This document shows, one piece after another, positions 47,583 through 58,085 of a DNA stretch of 64,000 bases (positions within the stretch are counted from its first letter, which is position 1; each line of letters opens with the position of its first letter). Source of the stretch: Lepus europaeus (Eukaryota > Chordata > Mammalia > Lagomorpha > Leporidae); assembly GCF_033115175.1 (NCBI RefSeq), contig NC_084837.1, positions 25,436,266-25,500,265 of the forward strand, read 5' to 3'. The notes beneath the pieces were generated by a model. That model did not search any database. It had not been told where the DNA came from and worked only from the letters and a program-made list of their open reading frames with translations. The position numbers and the translations under genes are program-made.

Positions 47583-47612
47583 AATAAAATGTTATGCCAA
47601 CAAAAAAATAAA
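47583..47612 (+). promoter_or_regulatory. MAP4K5: Distal paired poly(A) signals, MAP4K5
   Basis: Two AATAAA hexamers, 47583-47588 and 47607-47612, 24 bp apart and directly after the MIR. Followed by T-rich GCATCTGTTCTTTAATG. Confidence 0.55.
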
Positions 47613-47949
47613 GCATCTGTTCTTTAATGCACACATGATACGAAAATGTGACTACTTGGGGGTGTGTTAATAGATTGGACAGAAGGATCAGACAGATGGC
47701 AGGGGCCGTTCTCAGAACCAGAGATCATTTACATGGTGGATACAGAAACCAGCATCTTCCTCCTTTCACTGAATCCTGACAGGCATCCCAGCAGAACACT
47801 TGAAGAGTCTTCGTGAAACCTGGCCAGTACCAATGAAAAGACCTCAACAAGATCTTGACGTCAGAGGCATCCTGGCTACCCAGGTAGATGCCACAGTGGA
47901 AATTTCCACAGTGGAAATCTTAGCATGCACACCACCCCACGCTGCCAGA

Positions 47950-49020
47950 GTTTTCAGTCTTTCGGTCCTGTGCTGTGACAAAATGAGTGAACAACCAAGA
48001 GTTACAAGAAACCTGAGGAAAATCTCTACTTGAAAAGGAGAAAATAAATGAAGACAGTAAGGAAATTTCAGAAGAAAGAGATTGCAAACATGAATTAAGA
48101 GCAGAATACCTCACAAAGAGCTTTCTGGAAGAAAAAAAAAAAGAACTCTTGGAAAATAACAATTCAACAAGAAGGCTTAGAATGTAAAGTTGAGGAAATT
48201 TCTCAGAACATAAGGAAAATAAGTGAAATCTATGAAGAAATAAATGAAAATATTGAGGAAAATCAGTGACGAAAACAGCCCAGGAGGTCCAATAACTAAT
48301 TTCCCAGAGTAGCAAAAAAAAAAAAGAAAAGAAAAAAGAAAACACATGTTGGGGCTGGCTGGGACTGGCATTGTAGCACAGTAGGTAAAGCTGCCACCTG
48401 CAATGCTGGCATCCCATATGGGCCCCCCTTCAAGTCCAAGCTGCCCACTTCTGATTCATCTCTTTGCTAATGTTTGGAGAAAGGCAATGGAAGATGGCCT
48501 AAGTTTTTGGGTCTCAGCACCCAAGTGGGAAACCCAGATGAAGCTCCTGGCTAAAGCCTGGCTCAGCCCTGGCAGTTGGGATCAGCTGGGGAGTGAACCA
48601 GCAGATGGAAGTGCTCATTGTTTCTTTATGAGCTCTGACTTTCAAATAAATAAACCTTTAAGAAAAAAAAGGCATTAAGTATTTCAGGATATTTTTCCTG
48701 TACTGAAGAACACCAGATTCTATATTGAATGAGCACAATGAAAAAGACCTACTAAAACAGGATACTGGAGTCAACTTTTCAGAGACACGCAAGTCATATA
48801 CTAATGAGAATTGCTTCAGATATCAGCAGAAGCAGTGTCTTCAAATTCTGAAAGAAGTCTCCAGCCTGAAATTCACCCCCCGTGTTCCTTTTCTCATGAA
48901 GCTGCTAGAGAATGTGCTTCATAAGAGGGCACCAGCCAAGCAAAATAAAGATGTAGCATGTGGAAAATGGGATTCAACACAAATGGCTGTTGGAGCCATT
49001 TGGAAAGAGAAATAAAAGCA
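47950..49020 (+). mobile_element. Old L1/HAL1-type ORF1 relic, split by a SINE
   Basis: Two parts around the SINE at 48350-48673. The second matches ancient L1 ORF1 in order: AGAAGCAGTGTCTTCAAATT, CTGAAAGAAGTCTCCAGCCT, CTTTTCTCATGAAGCTGCTA, GAGAATGTGCTTCATAAGAG. The first is Lys/Glu-rich and coiled-coil-like (AGAAAGAGATTGCAAACATG, GTGAAATCTATGAAGAAATA). Stops interrupt every long frame. Dead copy. Confidence 0.7.
48350..48673 (+). repeat. Lagomorph C-type SINE inserted in the L1-type relic
   Basis: GACTGGCATTGTAGCACAGT head, GGGGAGTGAACCAGCAGATG block and GACTTTCAAATAAATAAACC tail. Confidence 0.92.
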
Positions 49021-49416
49021 GCCCCAGGTGATGGTCATGCAGTTTCACACTGCATCGGGCATAGAGAATAAAAGCAGAAACCCTGGAGATACTTTCTCAA
49101 AACGATTAACAATATCTGCTGCATCTCAGATCTTAAGATTTAGACATCCAGTAGTGTGAGAGGTTCCTCCTAAAAGAAATCCCGAGACAAGAGCAGGGGT
49201 AAGACAGCTTGTCTTAGCCCAGAAAATAAGAGTGAGGGAACTGTGATACAGAGGTGGAGAGGTGGGAAAAGCCATGGGAACTTGATTCCACCTGAAAACA
49301 GTAATGGAAAGTCCCATGAGTCTTGACTATTACCTCATGCTTTACCCAAAAATAAATAGATGGATTGTAAATAATCTTAACTATAAAACTATAACACTTT
49401 AGAAAGAAAACATTGG

Positions 49417-49686
49417 GTGGACGTTTGGCCTGGTGATATGATGCAGGTTGGATTTGCTGAGTGAATGGGTTTGAGTCCCAGATCCACTCCCAGTTTTAGC
49501 TTCCTGTTAATGCAGACCTTGGAACACAGCAAGTGATGATTATAGTTTGGTCCCTGCAACCCACATTGGAGACTTAGATTGCGTTCAGGGTGCTGGCCTC
49601 AACCTGATCAAGCCATGGCTGCTGTAAGCATTTGGACAATGAGCCAGAAGTTGGGAGTGCTCTCTCAAATAAATGATAGTTTTAAT
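49417..49686 (+). repeat. Old SINE inserted in the L1 relic
   Basis: GTGGACGTTTGGCCTGGTGA head, GGTTTGAGTCCCAGATCCAC box and GCTCTCTCAAATAAATGATA tail. It separates two adjacent parts of L1 ORF2. Confidence 0.85.
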
Positions 49687-50167
49687 TTTAAATAGAAAAT
49701 ATCTTTATGAACTTGAGATGCGCAAAGATTTCTTAGAATGTTGACTAGAAGTAGTTGGTAGGATGGACTTTATTAAAATTAAGATCCTCATCTAAGACAA
49801 CTTTATAAGCATGAAAAGACAAGCAAACCAAAGACTAGGAAAAGAGACACATCATGTATACCCACAAAAGACATACTAGAGGATACGAAGAACTTAAAAA
49901 GGCAGACAACCCAACAAAAAATGGGCAAATCCTTTTGAGCAGAGACTCCACAAAAGGTCACATTGAGATAGTAAGTCTGTTAAAATGGATTTGACTTAAT
50001 TGGTTATCAAAGAAAGAACAGCACCACTACAAAATAAAACCATGATACAGTACCATTATACGACCACAATGGCTAAGATAGAAGAAAAAAATATTGGTGA
50101 AACTGGGGCACTCCCACATTGCTACTGGGATATGGTGTACCCACTTTGGAAAGCAGGTCACGGGTGG

Positions 50168-50517
50168 TTTTTTTTTTTTTTTTTTTTTTTCGTTTTTTTT
50201 GTTTGTTTTTTCTTAACAGGCAAAGTGGACAGAGACAGACAGAAAGGTCTTCCTTTGCCATTGGTTCACCCTCCAATGACCGCCACGGCCGGCGCACTGC
50301 GCTGATCCGAAGGCAGGAGCCAGGTGCTTCTCCTGGTCTCCCATGGAGTACAGAGCCCAAGCACTTGGGCCATCCTCCACTGCCCTCCCGGGCCACAGCA
50401 GAGAGCTGGCCTGGAAGAGAGGCAACCGGAACAGAATCCAGCACCCGACCGGGACTAGAACCTGGTGTGCCGGCGCCACAAGGCAGAGGATTAGCCTGTT
50501 GAGCCACAGCACCGGCC
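50168..50517 (-). repeat. Young lagomorph C-type SINE, minus, inserted in the L1 relic
   Basis: Long poly(T), TTAACAGGCAAAGTGGACAG, full body and head complement GAGCCACAGCACCGGCCC. L1 ORF2 sequence resumes right after it. Confidence 0.94.
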
Positions 50518-51054
50518 CGGGTTTCTTAAAATGTTAAACATATGACCCATTAATTTACCCTACCTAAGAGAAAACATGTCCACCCAAAACTTGTATTCAG
50601 ATGTACTTAGCAGCAGCATTCACAACAGCCAGAAAGTGGAAGTAACCCAAGTACCCGTGAACAGGTAAATGGATAAAGAAAATGTGGTATGGCCACACGA
50701 TGGAACACTATTCAGCAATAAAAAGGAACAAAGTATGTGCTACAATGGCTGCACCTCTAACATACTAAGTGGAAGAAACCAGTAACAAAAGGTCACATAC
50801 CATTTATATGAAATATCCAGAATAGGAAAAATATATTCTGTATAGAAAAAGTATATTAGCAGTTTGCATGGAGCAGAGGTTGAGAATGGGGAGTGACCTC
50901 AAATAGGCATGAGATTTCTTTTTGAGATGATGGAAATATTATAAATTAGATTGTGACAGTAGTTGCACAACTCAAGCTTGCTAAAAAATCATTGATAATG
51001 TAAACTGACTGTTTTATGGTATGTAAAATATACTTTGATAAAGCTGTTTAAACA

Positions 51055-51765
51055 TTCAAGAGGGCAGTTAACACTGGAGAAGATGTCAATTTCATTAGAT
51101 ACCAGAGAAATACAGATTTAAAAAATAAATAAATAAATAAAACCACAGTGTAATACAATCCACCAGAATAGCTAAAATGAAAAGAGTATGAAGGGATGAA
51201 GATAAAAAGCAACCAGAATGCTTACTCTGTTGGTAGGAGCAGCAACTGTACAATCACATTGAAAAACAAACTGAACATATTCTTGATTTCCCAAAAATTC
51301 TGATGCCAGATCTACAGCCAAAAGACGTGTTCCCAAAAGTCCAGTACACACAACTGTTCATTGGCTTTCATAGGTGCCAAAGTCTGGAAACAATCTGAAC
51401 AGCCATACGACTAGGAAAAATAAACTGTGGAAATCACAACTCCGTGCTTCATCAGAGAGGACAAAGTACCCACCACAACAGAGGTTTCAATCCAGAACAT
51501 TATGGTGTCCCATCTAAGACTCCAGACACGCGCTATATGTTGTGTAGTTTCATTTATATGAAGTTCAAGAGTAGACAAACGGATGGTGTTAGGGAAATGG
51601 TTATCTGAGGAGCAGTGCGGGAATAATGGTGGAGATGGGGGATGTATGTATGGGGATGCTTTTGAGGTACTGGAGATGGTCTATTCCTTTGTGCATTGTG
51701 ATGGAAGACGTGCACTCCTGATGTATGCATTTTCTTTGTGTATACATCAATAAAAGCATGTTATT
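51055..51765 (+). mobile_element. Second old L1 3' fragment
   Basis: Again late-ORF2-like: CTGGAGAAGATGTCAATTTC, CAACTGTACAATCACATTGA, CATAGGTGCCAAAGTCTGGA, GTGTAGTTTCATTTATATGA, ending at ATCAATAAAAGCATG. It repeats the region already covered by the preceding element, so it is a separate insertion or a tandem rearrangement. Confidence 0.7.
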
Positions 51766-51790
51766 AGAACCTGTGCTAAGACCTTTACTG

Positions 51791-51805
51791 GGTGGGGGGG
51801 GGGGG
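51791..51805. repeat. Poly(G) run
   Basis: GGTGGGGGG followed by further G residues, about thirteen in a row. Prone to length error. Confidence 0.9.
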
Positions 51806-51823
51806 TATTTAAATTTTTTTTAA

Positions 51824-52135
51824 CTTTTTTTTTTTTTGACAGAGTGGACAGTGAGAGAGAAAGGTGTTCCTTCTGTTGGTTCACTCCACAATGGCCGCTG
51901 CGGCCGGCGCACCACGCTGATCCGAAGCCAGGAGCCAGGTGCTTCCTCCTGGTCTCCCATGCGGGTGCAGGGCCCAAGCACTTGGACCATCCTCCACTGC
52001 CCTCCTGGGCCATAGCAGAGAGCTGGACAGGAAGAGGGGCAACTGGGACAGAATCTAGCAACCCAACCGGATCTAAAACCCAGGGTGCCGGCGCCTCAGG
52101 AGGAGGATTAGCCTATTGAGCTTCAAGGCGCCGGC
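51824..52135 (-). repeat. Young lagomorph C-type SINE, minus
   Basis: Poly(T), GACAGAGTGGACAGTGAGAG, full body and head complement AAGGCGCCGGCC. Confidence 0.94.
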
Positions 52136-52315
52136 CATGAATATTAAATTTTCACATTAATTCTGTGATGTAGGCAGTGAGGTTCCAGTTTTACCAGAGA
52201 AAAGCAAGGTTAATCACTCACAAAATGGGTTCTCCAGAAACTGCCATTGAGATGCAAGTAGAAATGCAAGGAACTTCTTTGAGGAAACACCTTGTATAAA
52301 GAATAAAGGGAGGAG

Positions 52316-52615
52316 GGACTGGCGCTGTGGTGTAGTGGGTAGAGCCACCGCCTGCAGTGCCAGCGGGCATCCCATATGGATGCCGGTTCGAGTCCTGGCT
52401 GCTCCACTTCGAGCCAGCTCTCTGTTATGGCCTAGGAAAGCAGCAGAGAATGACCCAGGACCTTGGGCCTCTTCACATGGGTGGGAGACCCCCGAAGAAG
52501 CTCCTGGCTCCTAGCTTCGGATTGGCCCAGCTCTGGTCGTTGCAGCCATTTGGGGAGTGAACCATTGGATGGAAGACCTCTCTGCCTTTCAAATAAAACA
52601 GGTAAAATCTTAAAA
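52316..52615 (+). repeat. Lagomorph C-type SINE with intact-looking Pol III boxes
   Basis: GGACTGGCGCTGTGGTGTAG head, A-box-like TGTAGTGGGTAGAGCC, perfect B box GGTTCGAGTCC at about 52385, and CTCTGCCTTTCAAATAAAAC tail. Confidence 0.92.
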
Positions 52616-53856
52616 GGGGTGGGGGGCTGGGGGGAGAGTGCGCTGACACACAGGAAATGAAGAAGGAAGGATCTGACAGAGCCTCAGTCCGAGTGCAGCT
52701 CTGAGGACGTGTTGGCCAGTCACTGGGGAGCCCGGAGCCAATTGCCCGCGAGAGTAATCCTGTGTTGGATTTCTCATCTTCACAGAACTCAGTCATTGGC
52801 TGGGAGCAGCCTGGGGGGCTGGGCCGGTGCTGAAGTGAATTCCCAAAACGAGCTCATTTCTTGCAGCATGTTTTCTTTTCAAGGGAAAACTAATCTCACG
52901 CATCCCTATCTTAATCCACTGAAAAATTGGGTTCACGCATCCAGTCATTTTGTGACTGCTTAAACAGAGATCTATCAAGAATAGCTCACATACCTAGAAA
53001 ACCCTTGTCTTTCAGGGAACAGTATTTGGAAACAAAGGTAGAAATAAAGGCTATTCCACGCAGAGGAACTGTCAGAGCTGAATCAAGCTCCGGGGTCAAG
53101 GTTCTTTGGTTGTAATCGACGTAAAAGCTGAAGAGCTGACTCAGAGCACATGTAGGCAGGGGAGCCAGTGGACAGTCCCTCCGGGCCATTGGCAGGAATC
53201 CATGCCAAAACCCTGCGTTGTAGCCTTTCATGCAAGACAGACTCGGAGGGAAGAGAATTGCCTGGCCTGGCTGTGATTACCCCTTGACCACGGACTGCGA
53301 GGAAACTTGAGTGATGGGTCCCACTGAGACACATACCCGGAGCAGAAGGAACGGATGTTGGTTTAACAGGAGGAGAAATGGACACTGGGCTAGTAAAAGC
53401 AACACATGTCCCAGATAGCAATAAGCCACCACTTGGTGAAGCTTAAAGGAACAAAACCACTCACCACATGTGAGTGAGATGGTTTGTTGGATCATGCTAT
53501 TTGACCACACATTCTTTCCTCATTTTGGCAGGTGTGAGATTTCACATGCTCTAAACAGGACATTTAATTTGGGGCCTATGACTTCATCCTGGTCGTGTTT
53601 CTTAAATCCGAGTCTTCTGGACTATTACTTGCCAGTGATGATGGTGGATGACTGAGGGACGGAGGGAATCCACAGGTCTGTGTTGGTCTCTGAGCACCTG
53701 CCAGGACACCCCAGCCATCTGACTGTAAACACTGCTTCAAGCTTTCAAGCACATGATTGTGGTTGCTGAATAACAGTGGCCAGTGGAATTCTTTAAAGCC
53801 GAAGTCCAAAATCTCCTCCTCCAGGATCCCACAACCTCTATTAAAGCTCCTAGGAG
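52616..53856. other. Intergenic, unclassified
   Basis: Starts with a short G-rich stretch (52616-52640). The remainder has several 60-110 codon frames on both strands that overlap each other and show no protein family. Old repeat content is possible, but I cannot name it. Confidence 0.4.
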
Positions 53857-54198
53857 GGGCCGGGGCTGTGGTGCAGCGGGTAAAACTGCCGCCTGAAGCG
53901 GCAGCATCCCATATGGGGCAGGTTCAAGTCCCCACTGCTCCACTTCCAATCCAGCTCTCTGCTATGGCCTGGGAAAGCAGTAGAAAATGGCCCAAGTCCT
54001 TGGGCCCCTGCACCTGTTTGGGGGACCAGGAAGAAGGTCCTGGCTCCGGGGTTTGGATCGGCATAGCTGCAGCCATTGTGACCATTTGGGGAGTCAGCCA
54101 GCGGATGAAAGATGTTTCTGTCTCTCCATCTGTCTATACTCTGCCTCTCAGAATCTTTTATTAAAAAAAAAAAATAAAAAAAAAAATAAAAAAAAAAG
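53857..54198 (+). repeat. Lagomorph C-type SINE with perfect 13-bp TSD
   Basis: GGGCCGGGGCTGTGGTGCAG head, GGTTCAAGTCC B box and A-rich tail with TAAAAA units. AAGCTCCTAGGAG at 53844-53856 and 54199-54211. Confidence 0.96.
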
Positions 54199-54211
54199 AA
54201 GCTCCTAGGAG

Positions 54212-54473
54212 TGGGCATTGAGCCTAGTAATTAAGACACGCACATCCCACATTGGAATTGGAATGCCTGGGTTCCAGACCCAGCTCTGCTCCTGACTCCA
54301 ACCTCCTGCTAACGTAGGCCCTGGGGAAGGTGGTGGGGAAGGTGGCTAATGTAGTACCTGGGTCCCTGCCACCCACATGGGATACCTCAGTTGCATTTCT
54401 TGGTTCTGACCCTGCCCCAGCTGAAGGCACTCCCCCCGACCAACGCACACACCTTTTTTTAAAGATAGATTTT
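54212..54473 (+). repeat. Old SINE, plus
   Basis: TGGGCATTGAGCCTAGTAAT head, GGGTTCCAGACCCAGCTCTG box, short T-then-A tail. It abuts the right TSD of the younger SINE. Confidence 0.8.
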
Positions 54474-54624
54474 CTAAGATCAGAAGTTAAACCAATGTAA
54501 TAACATGGAACTTTGTACTAGGATATTGGGGGAGGGAGTCACTGTGCTCTCCTGAGGTTCCTAAAATTGACCCACACAGCAGAAGTGGTGCTCACACTTT
54601 GGAGAAAGGAGATGGGTGACATCG

Positions 54625-54720
54625 TTGGCACCTGCCCTGTGCCAGGCACCGTATTAAACATTCCACGTGAGGGGTCTCGCTTCACCTTCAAGTCCGTGAC
54701 ATGGCTATCACCACCCTAAT
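54625..54720 (-). repeat. MIR-like fragment, minus
   Basis: CCTGTGCCAGGCACCGTATT followed by ACATTCCACGTGAGG resembles the 3' end of a MIR in reverse. Confidence 0.5.
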
Positions 54721-55189
54721 TATGAGGGGAATGCATAATGCAGTGGGTGCCTCTCATGCTCTGTCTTTGCAAACCCTCCCCTCCCTTAGTGTTGCTCATG
54801 GAGGAGCTCTTCTCTCCAAGGCAGAAGCTGCAACTCCGTTTCTCGGCAGCTCAGCAGCCTGCCCCACCTCACCCACTCACGCCTCTCAGTGGGAAAGAGA
54901 GGAGCATGAGGAAGCACGTGCTGTCCTCCATCCGTTTTCCTGGCTTGGATGGTGCCAAGGAGTCTGGTCTCCCGGGGCAGCCAGACACAGGTTTCGTGTC
55001 CAGTTCCAGCAGTGTCCTGTGGTCTCTGCAGCGGCAGCACTGAGGTCTGACTGAGGCTACCACAGAGTGGGCTTCCTGTTTCTGGCTGTGCCAGCTCCAG
55101 ATCTGGGTTGGGCCCTGCTGGGGCTCCCAGAAGCTATTTACTAGCCCTTGATAAATTCCTGTCTGCTGAAGTGAGCTGAAGCCACTTGC

Positions 55190-55262
55190 ATGTGTGGAAA
55201 CTAAAATCAAAATGGTAAGGAGATACTGTCTCACACCTGTTAGGAGGATCCCTGTCAGAACA
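55190..55262 (+). mobile_element. Short old L1 ORF2 fragment
   Basis: CTAAAATCAAAATGGTAAGG, GAGATACTGTCTCACACCTG and TTAGGAGGATCCCTGTCAGA follow the conserved late-ORF2 segment. It is cut by the next SINE. Confidence 0.7.
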
Positions 55263-55575
55263 GTGGGGCTCATGCTGTGGCGGAGCCGGTAGACGCTGCC
55301 TGCAACATTGCATCCCATACTGCCACGGGTTCGAGTGCCGGTTGCTCCACTTCCAACCCAGCTTCGTGCTCACGGCCTGGTGAAAGTAGCAGAAGATGGC
55401 CCAAGTGCTTGAACCCCTGACACCCATGTAGGAGCTCCAGATGAAGCTCCTGGCTCCTGGCTTTGGCCTGACCCAGCCCTGGCCGTTGCAGCCATCTGGG
55501 GAGTGAACCAGCTGATGGAAGGTTGATCTCTCTGTATCTGTGCCTTTCAAATAAACAAATCTTTAAAAAATATAT
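55263..55575 (+). repeat. Lagomorph C-type SINE
   Basis: GTGGGGCTCATGCTGTGGCG head, GGGTTCGAGTGCCGG box and TGCCTTTCAAATAAACAAAT tail. Confidence 0.92.
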
Positions 55576-55697
55576 AAGAATTTATGTCTAAGAATTAAAT
55601 TTAAGGATGATATACTACTATAGCGTTAATGATTTGTGATTATGTTAACATTCACTGGATGAGTGAATGAACATCTTTTTATTTGGTTCTTGTTTAT

Positions 55698-55830
55698 AGC
55701 CCTTGCCTATAATTCTATTGAACTGTGATTTTTTTTACTGTTGAACTCTTTGTTTAGTGGAGCAGTAAGCCTTTGACTATAATGTAAATTAAAAATGTTA
55801 CCCCCAAAATTTGTTTAAAAGGGGGGTGGA
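55698..55830 (+). repeat. Probable L1 3' UTR relic, second copy
   Basis: Shares TTTAGTGGAG, GACTATAA and GTAAATTAAAAAT blocks with 23516-23620. Confidence 0.55.
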
Positions 55831-55914
55831 AGGGAGAAGAGTATACTCTTAGAATTGTATCTATCAACTACATTAAACCTGTTCTCTTTATATTAATATC
55901 ACAAAATTTTAAAA

Positions 55915-56055
55915 TAGATGAAAACAAATGGCAATGTGATGCCATCTCGTACCCATAAGGATGGTTACTACTGAAACAAACAAACAGAAAATGTCAAGTG
56001 TTGGCAAAGATACGGAGAAACTGGAGCCGTTAAGTACAGGTGCTGCCCTCCACTC
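55915..56055 (+). mobile_element. Short old L1 ORF2 fragment
   Basis: GATGCCATCTCGTACCCATA, AGGATGGTTACTACTGAAAC, AAGTGTTGGCAAAGATACGG and AGAAACTGGAGCC match the same late-ORF2 segment as 55190 and 50090. Confidence 0.8.
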
Positions 56056-56142
56056 CAGGCCTCCCTCTCATCAATTTGCCCACTTATAGACATTAGTGTT
56101 AATATCATACACACAAATATTTCTACTTTAATACTGGGTCTT

Positions 56143-56475
56143 TTTTTTTTTTTTTTTTTTTTTTTGACAGGCAGAGTGGACAGTGAGAGAGACATAGAGA
56201 AAGGTCTTCCCTTTTGCCATTGGTTCACCCTCCAATGGCCGCTGCAGCCAGTGCACTGCGCTGATCCGAAGCCAGGAGCCAGGTGCTTCTCCTGGTCTCC
56301 CATGCAGGTGCAGGGCCCAAGCACTTGGGCCATCCTCCACTGCACTCCCGGGCCATAGCAGAAAGCTGGCCTGGAAGAGGGGCAACCGGGACAGAATCCG
56401 GTGCCCCGACTGGGACTAGAACCTGGTGTGCCGGCGCCACAGGCGGAAAATTAGCCTATTGAGCCGCAGCGCCGG
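56143..56475 (-). repeat. Young lagomorph C-type SINE, minus
   Basis: Poly(T), GACAGGCAGAGTGGACAGTG, full body and head complement GAGCCGCAGCGCCGG. GGGTCT on both flanks. Confidence 0.95.
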
Positions 56476-56477
56476 GT

Positions 56478-56640
56478 CTCCTTAAGGAAGTTTTCTATTT
56501 CTTTTTTATTTTTGATGTTTTTCAATTTTATGGAGAAATATTTATAATTTATATAAAGGGAACAGATTTCCTGTATTTCATATATATATAGCTTTAAGAG
56601 CATAATGATGATCTCTATCTCTTTAACCATATAATCACAG
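56478..56640 (-). repeat. L1 3' UTR scrap, minus
   Basis: ATTTCCTGTATTTCATATAT and AAGAGCATAATGATGATC parallel the L1 fragment at 16450-16510. Confidence 0.55.
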
Positions 56641-56854
56641 CTACCTAAGTTGGGCCCCCAGCGTGGTTCAGCAGGGGGAACAGACTACAACAAAGAATCC
56701 AGGCCCAGGATGCAGGCTCACTTGTTGCCACAAGTTTGCTTTCCAATTCTGAACAAATCCTTTAAGGTTTCTGATTGTGTTTTCTCAAATGCCACGTGTG
56801 CCCTCTCCCTCACCGGCCCTTGTGCAAGTGCTTTTAAACACAGAGCGCACACAG

Positions 56855-57070
56855 CACATGTCGTGGCGCAGGGGGTTGAGCTGTACTCAGAATGCCTGCA
56901 TCTCATACTGCAGTGCCTCGAATTGAGTCTCATCTCCCTCCCTCCCTCCCTCCCTCCCTCCCTCCCTCTCTCTCTCCTCTCTCTCTCTGATTTCGTTATT
57001 TGAAAGTCAAAGTTACAGAGAGAGAGGGAGAGTCAGAGAGATCTTCCATCCGCTGGGTCACTTCCCAGAC
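56855..57070. repeat. SINE head, (CCCT)n array and reverse SINE tail
   Basis: A plus-strand SINE head (ATGTCGTGGCGCAGGGGGTT, about 56855-56933) runs into (CCCT)n/(CT)n at 56934-56988. Then a minus-strand SINE 3' part follows (TTATTTGAAAGTCAAAGTTA, CTTCCATCCGCTGGGTCAC, to about 57070). Both SINE pieces are incomplete. Confidence 0.75.
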
Positions 57071-57302
57071 AGAAGGAACGGCCAGTAAGAAGCAAGCATG
57101 GTGACAAGACCCATCTTCCTGGAGAGCTTTAAGAGAAAAGCAGGAGGCTGCTCATTGTGCATCACAGGTAGCTGGGTCAGCTCCCAGTGTCTACCCATGA
57201 ACCGCCATGAGTCAGGGAGCGCTAGCAAATCAGGCAGCAGGGGCCCGGGGGTCAGCAGATAGCTCATCTGCTCGGACCCCAGCATCTCATCGAAAACCTC
57301 AG

Positions 57303-57412
57303 GACGATATTAATGCCCACCTCCTAGGGTTAGGGTGAGGCTCCTACACAAAACCATCTTTGCATATTGCCTGCCACCAAGTAAGCACTGGCTAAATAGT
57401 AGTTGCTGTCCT
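57303..57412 (+). repeat. MIR fragment
   Basis: GATATTAATGCCCACCTCCT, AGGGTTAGGGTGAGGCTC and AGTAAGCACTGGCTAAATAG match the 3' half of MIR. Confidence 0.65.
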
Positions 57413-58085
57413 TGGGGCGGCCACAGTCGTCACCTTGCACAGGATCAAGCACCAGGAGGAAGGCAGGAATCCTGGCCTTCGAACTGCACACCTGGGCTCT
57501 CTGCTACCACGTGTCACTCTGCTGAATGTTTGTTATTTCCTTAAGTGATTAAAATTCCACAGGACTGTTTGTGCCGCCTCGGGGACACTAAAGTATTCCA
57601 ATTACACAGCACTGTAAAGGCAAGATCGCTCTCCGTGGAAAATAACGCAGCCTCACCACCAGCACCTGCTTACGACACAGACCCCACATAGCAGACCACT
57701 TCCCAGCCTCCCGAGGGCTGCACCTGCCCTGCCATCTGGCACCACCATGACGGATCACTCAGCTGGAAAGACCGTTGATTGAGAATATGGAAGCCGTGGC
57801 ATCCTCTCTCTCCCCAGTGCTAAATGGTGACACCAACTGTCTGCGCCTCCCCAAAGCTGTTCTCTAACATTTTACTCCAACTTCCCCCAAAAAACAAAAC
57901 AAAACAAACAAACAAACAAACAAAAAAACAACCTGCAGCTGCAAGTCACGCCAGCTCTCTGGTTCACAGCCCACGTAGCATAAATAACCGTGCACTGGCT
58001 CCGTACCCTACCTTCTAGTGGGCTTGGAACTCTGCCATGCTCCCTGGTAACTGAACTTTGTAGAATCCCTCAAGTTAATTTTTTA
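57413..58085. other. Intergenic, with (AAAC)n
   Basis: No recognised gene or named repeat apart from an AAAC/AAAC-like array at about 57889-57930. Confidence 0.5.

Larger units (their letters stand above)
46097..47630 (+). other. MAP4K5: MAP4K5 3' UTR (end uncertain)
   Basis: AT-rich sequence after the stop with AATAAA at 46319-46324, 47158-47163, 47583-47588 and 47607-47612. The first would give a UTR of about 240 nt, the last about 1.5 kb. There are many T-rich and ATTTA-type stretches. The distal part overlaps a MIR. No open frame of note. Confidence 0.7.
49325..51050 (+). mobile_element. Old L1 ORF2 C-terminus and 3' UTR, split by two SINEs
   Basis: Conserved late-ORF2 sequence in order: AACTATAACACTTTAGAAAG, ATGGACTTTATTAAAATTAA, AGGCAGACAACCCAACAAAA, ACTGGGGCACTCCCACATTG, AATGGATAAAGAAAATGTGG, CTATTCAGCAATAAAAAGGA, then CATTTATATGAAATATCCAG and a 3' UTR-like GATTGTGACAGTAGTTGCAC. 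Decayed frame. It may be the same original insertion as the ORF1 relic just upstream. Confidence 0.88.

Noticed and set aside
48725-49015. 96-codon frame with a Lys-rich product
   Set aside because: It matches the end of ancient L1/HAL1 ORF1, with stops upstream, so it is a dead element and not a gene.
52384-52396. tRNA gene suggested by B-box sequences in several SINEs
   Set aside because: No cloverleaf can be formed. The boxes are the tRNA-derived heads of the SINE family.
54701-55054. 117-codon plus-strand frame next to overlapping minus-strand frames
   Set aside because: No domain, low-complexity Ser/Ala content, and no poly(A) or promoter context.
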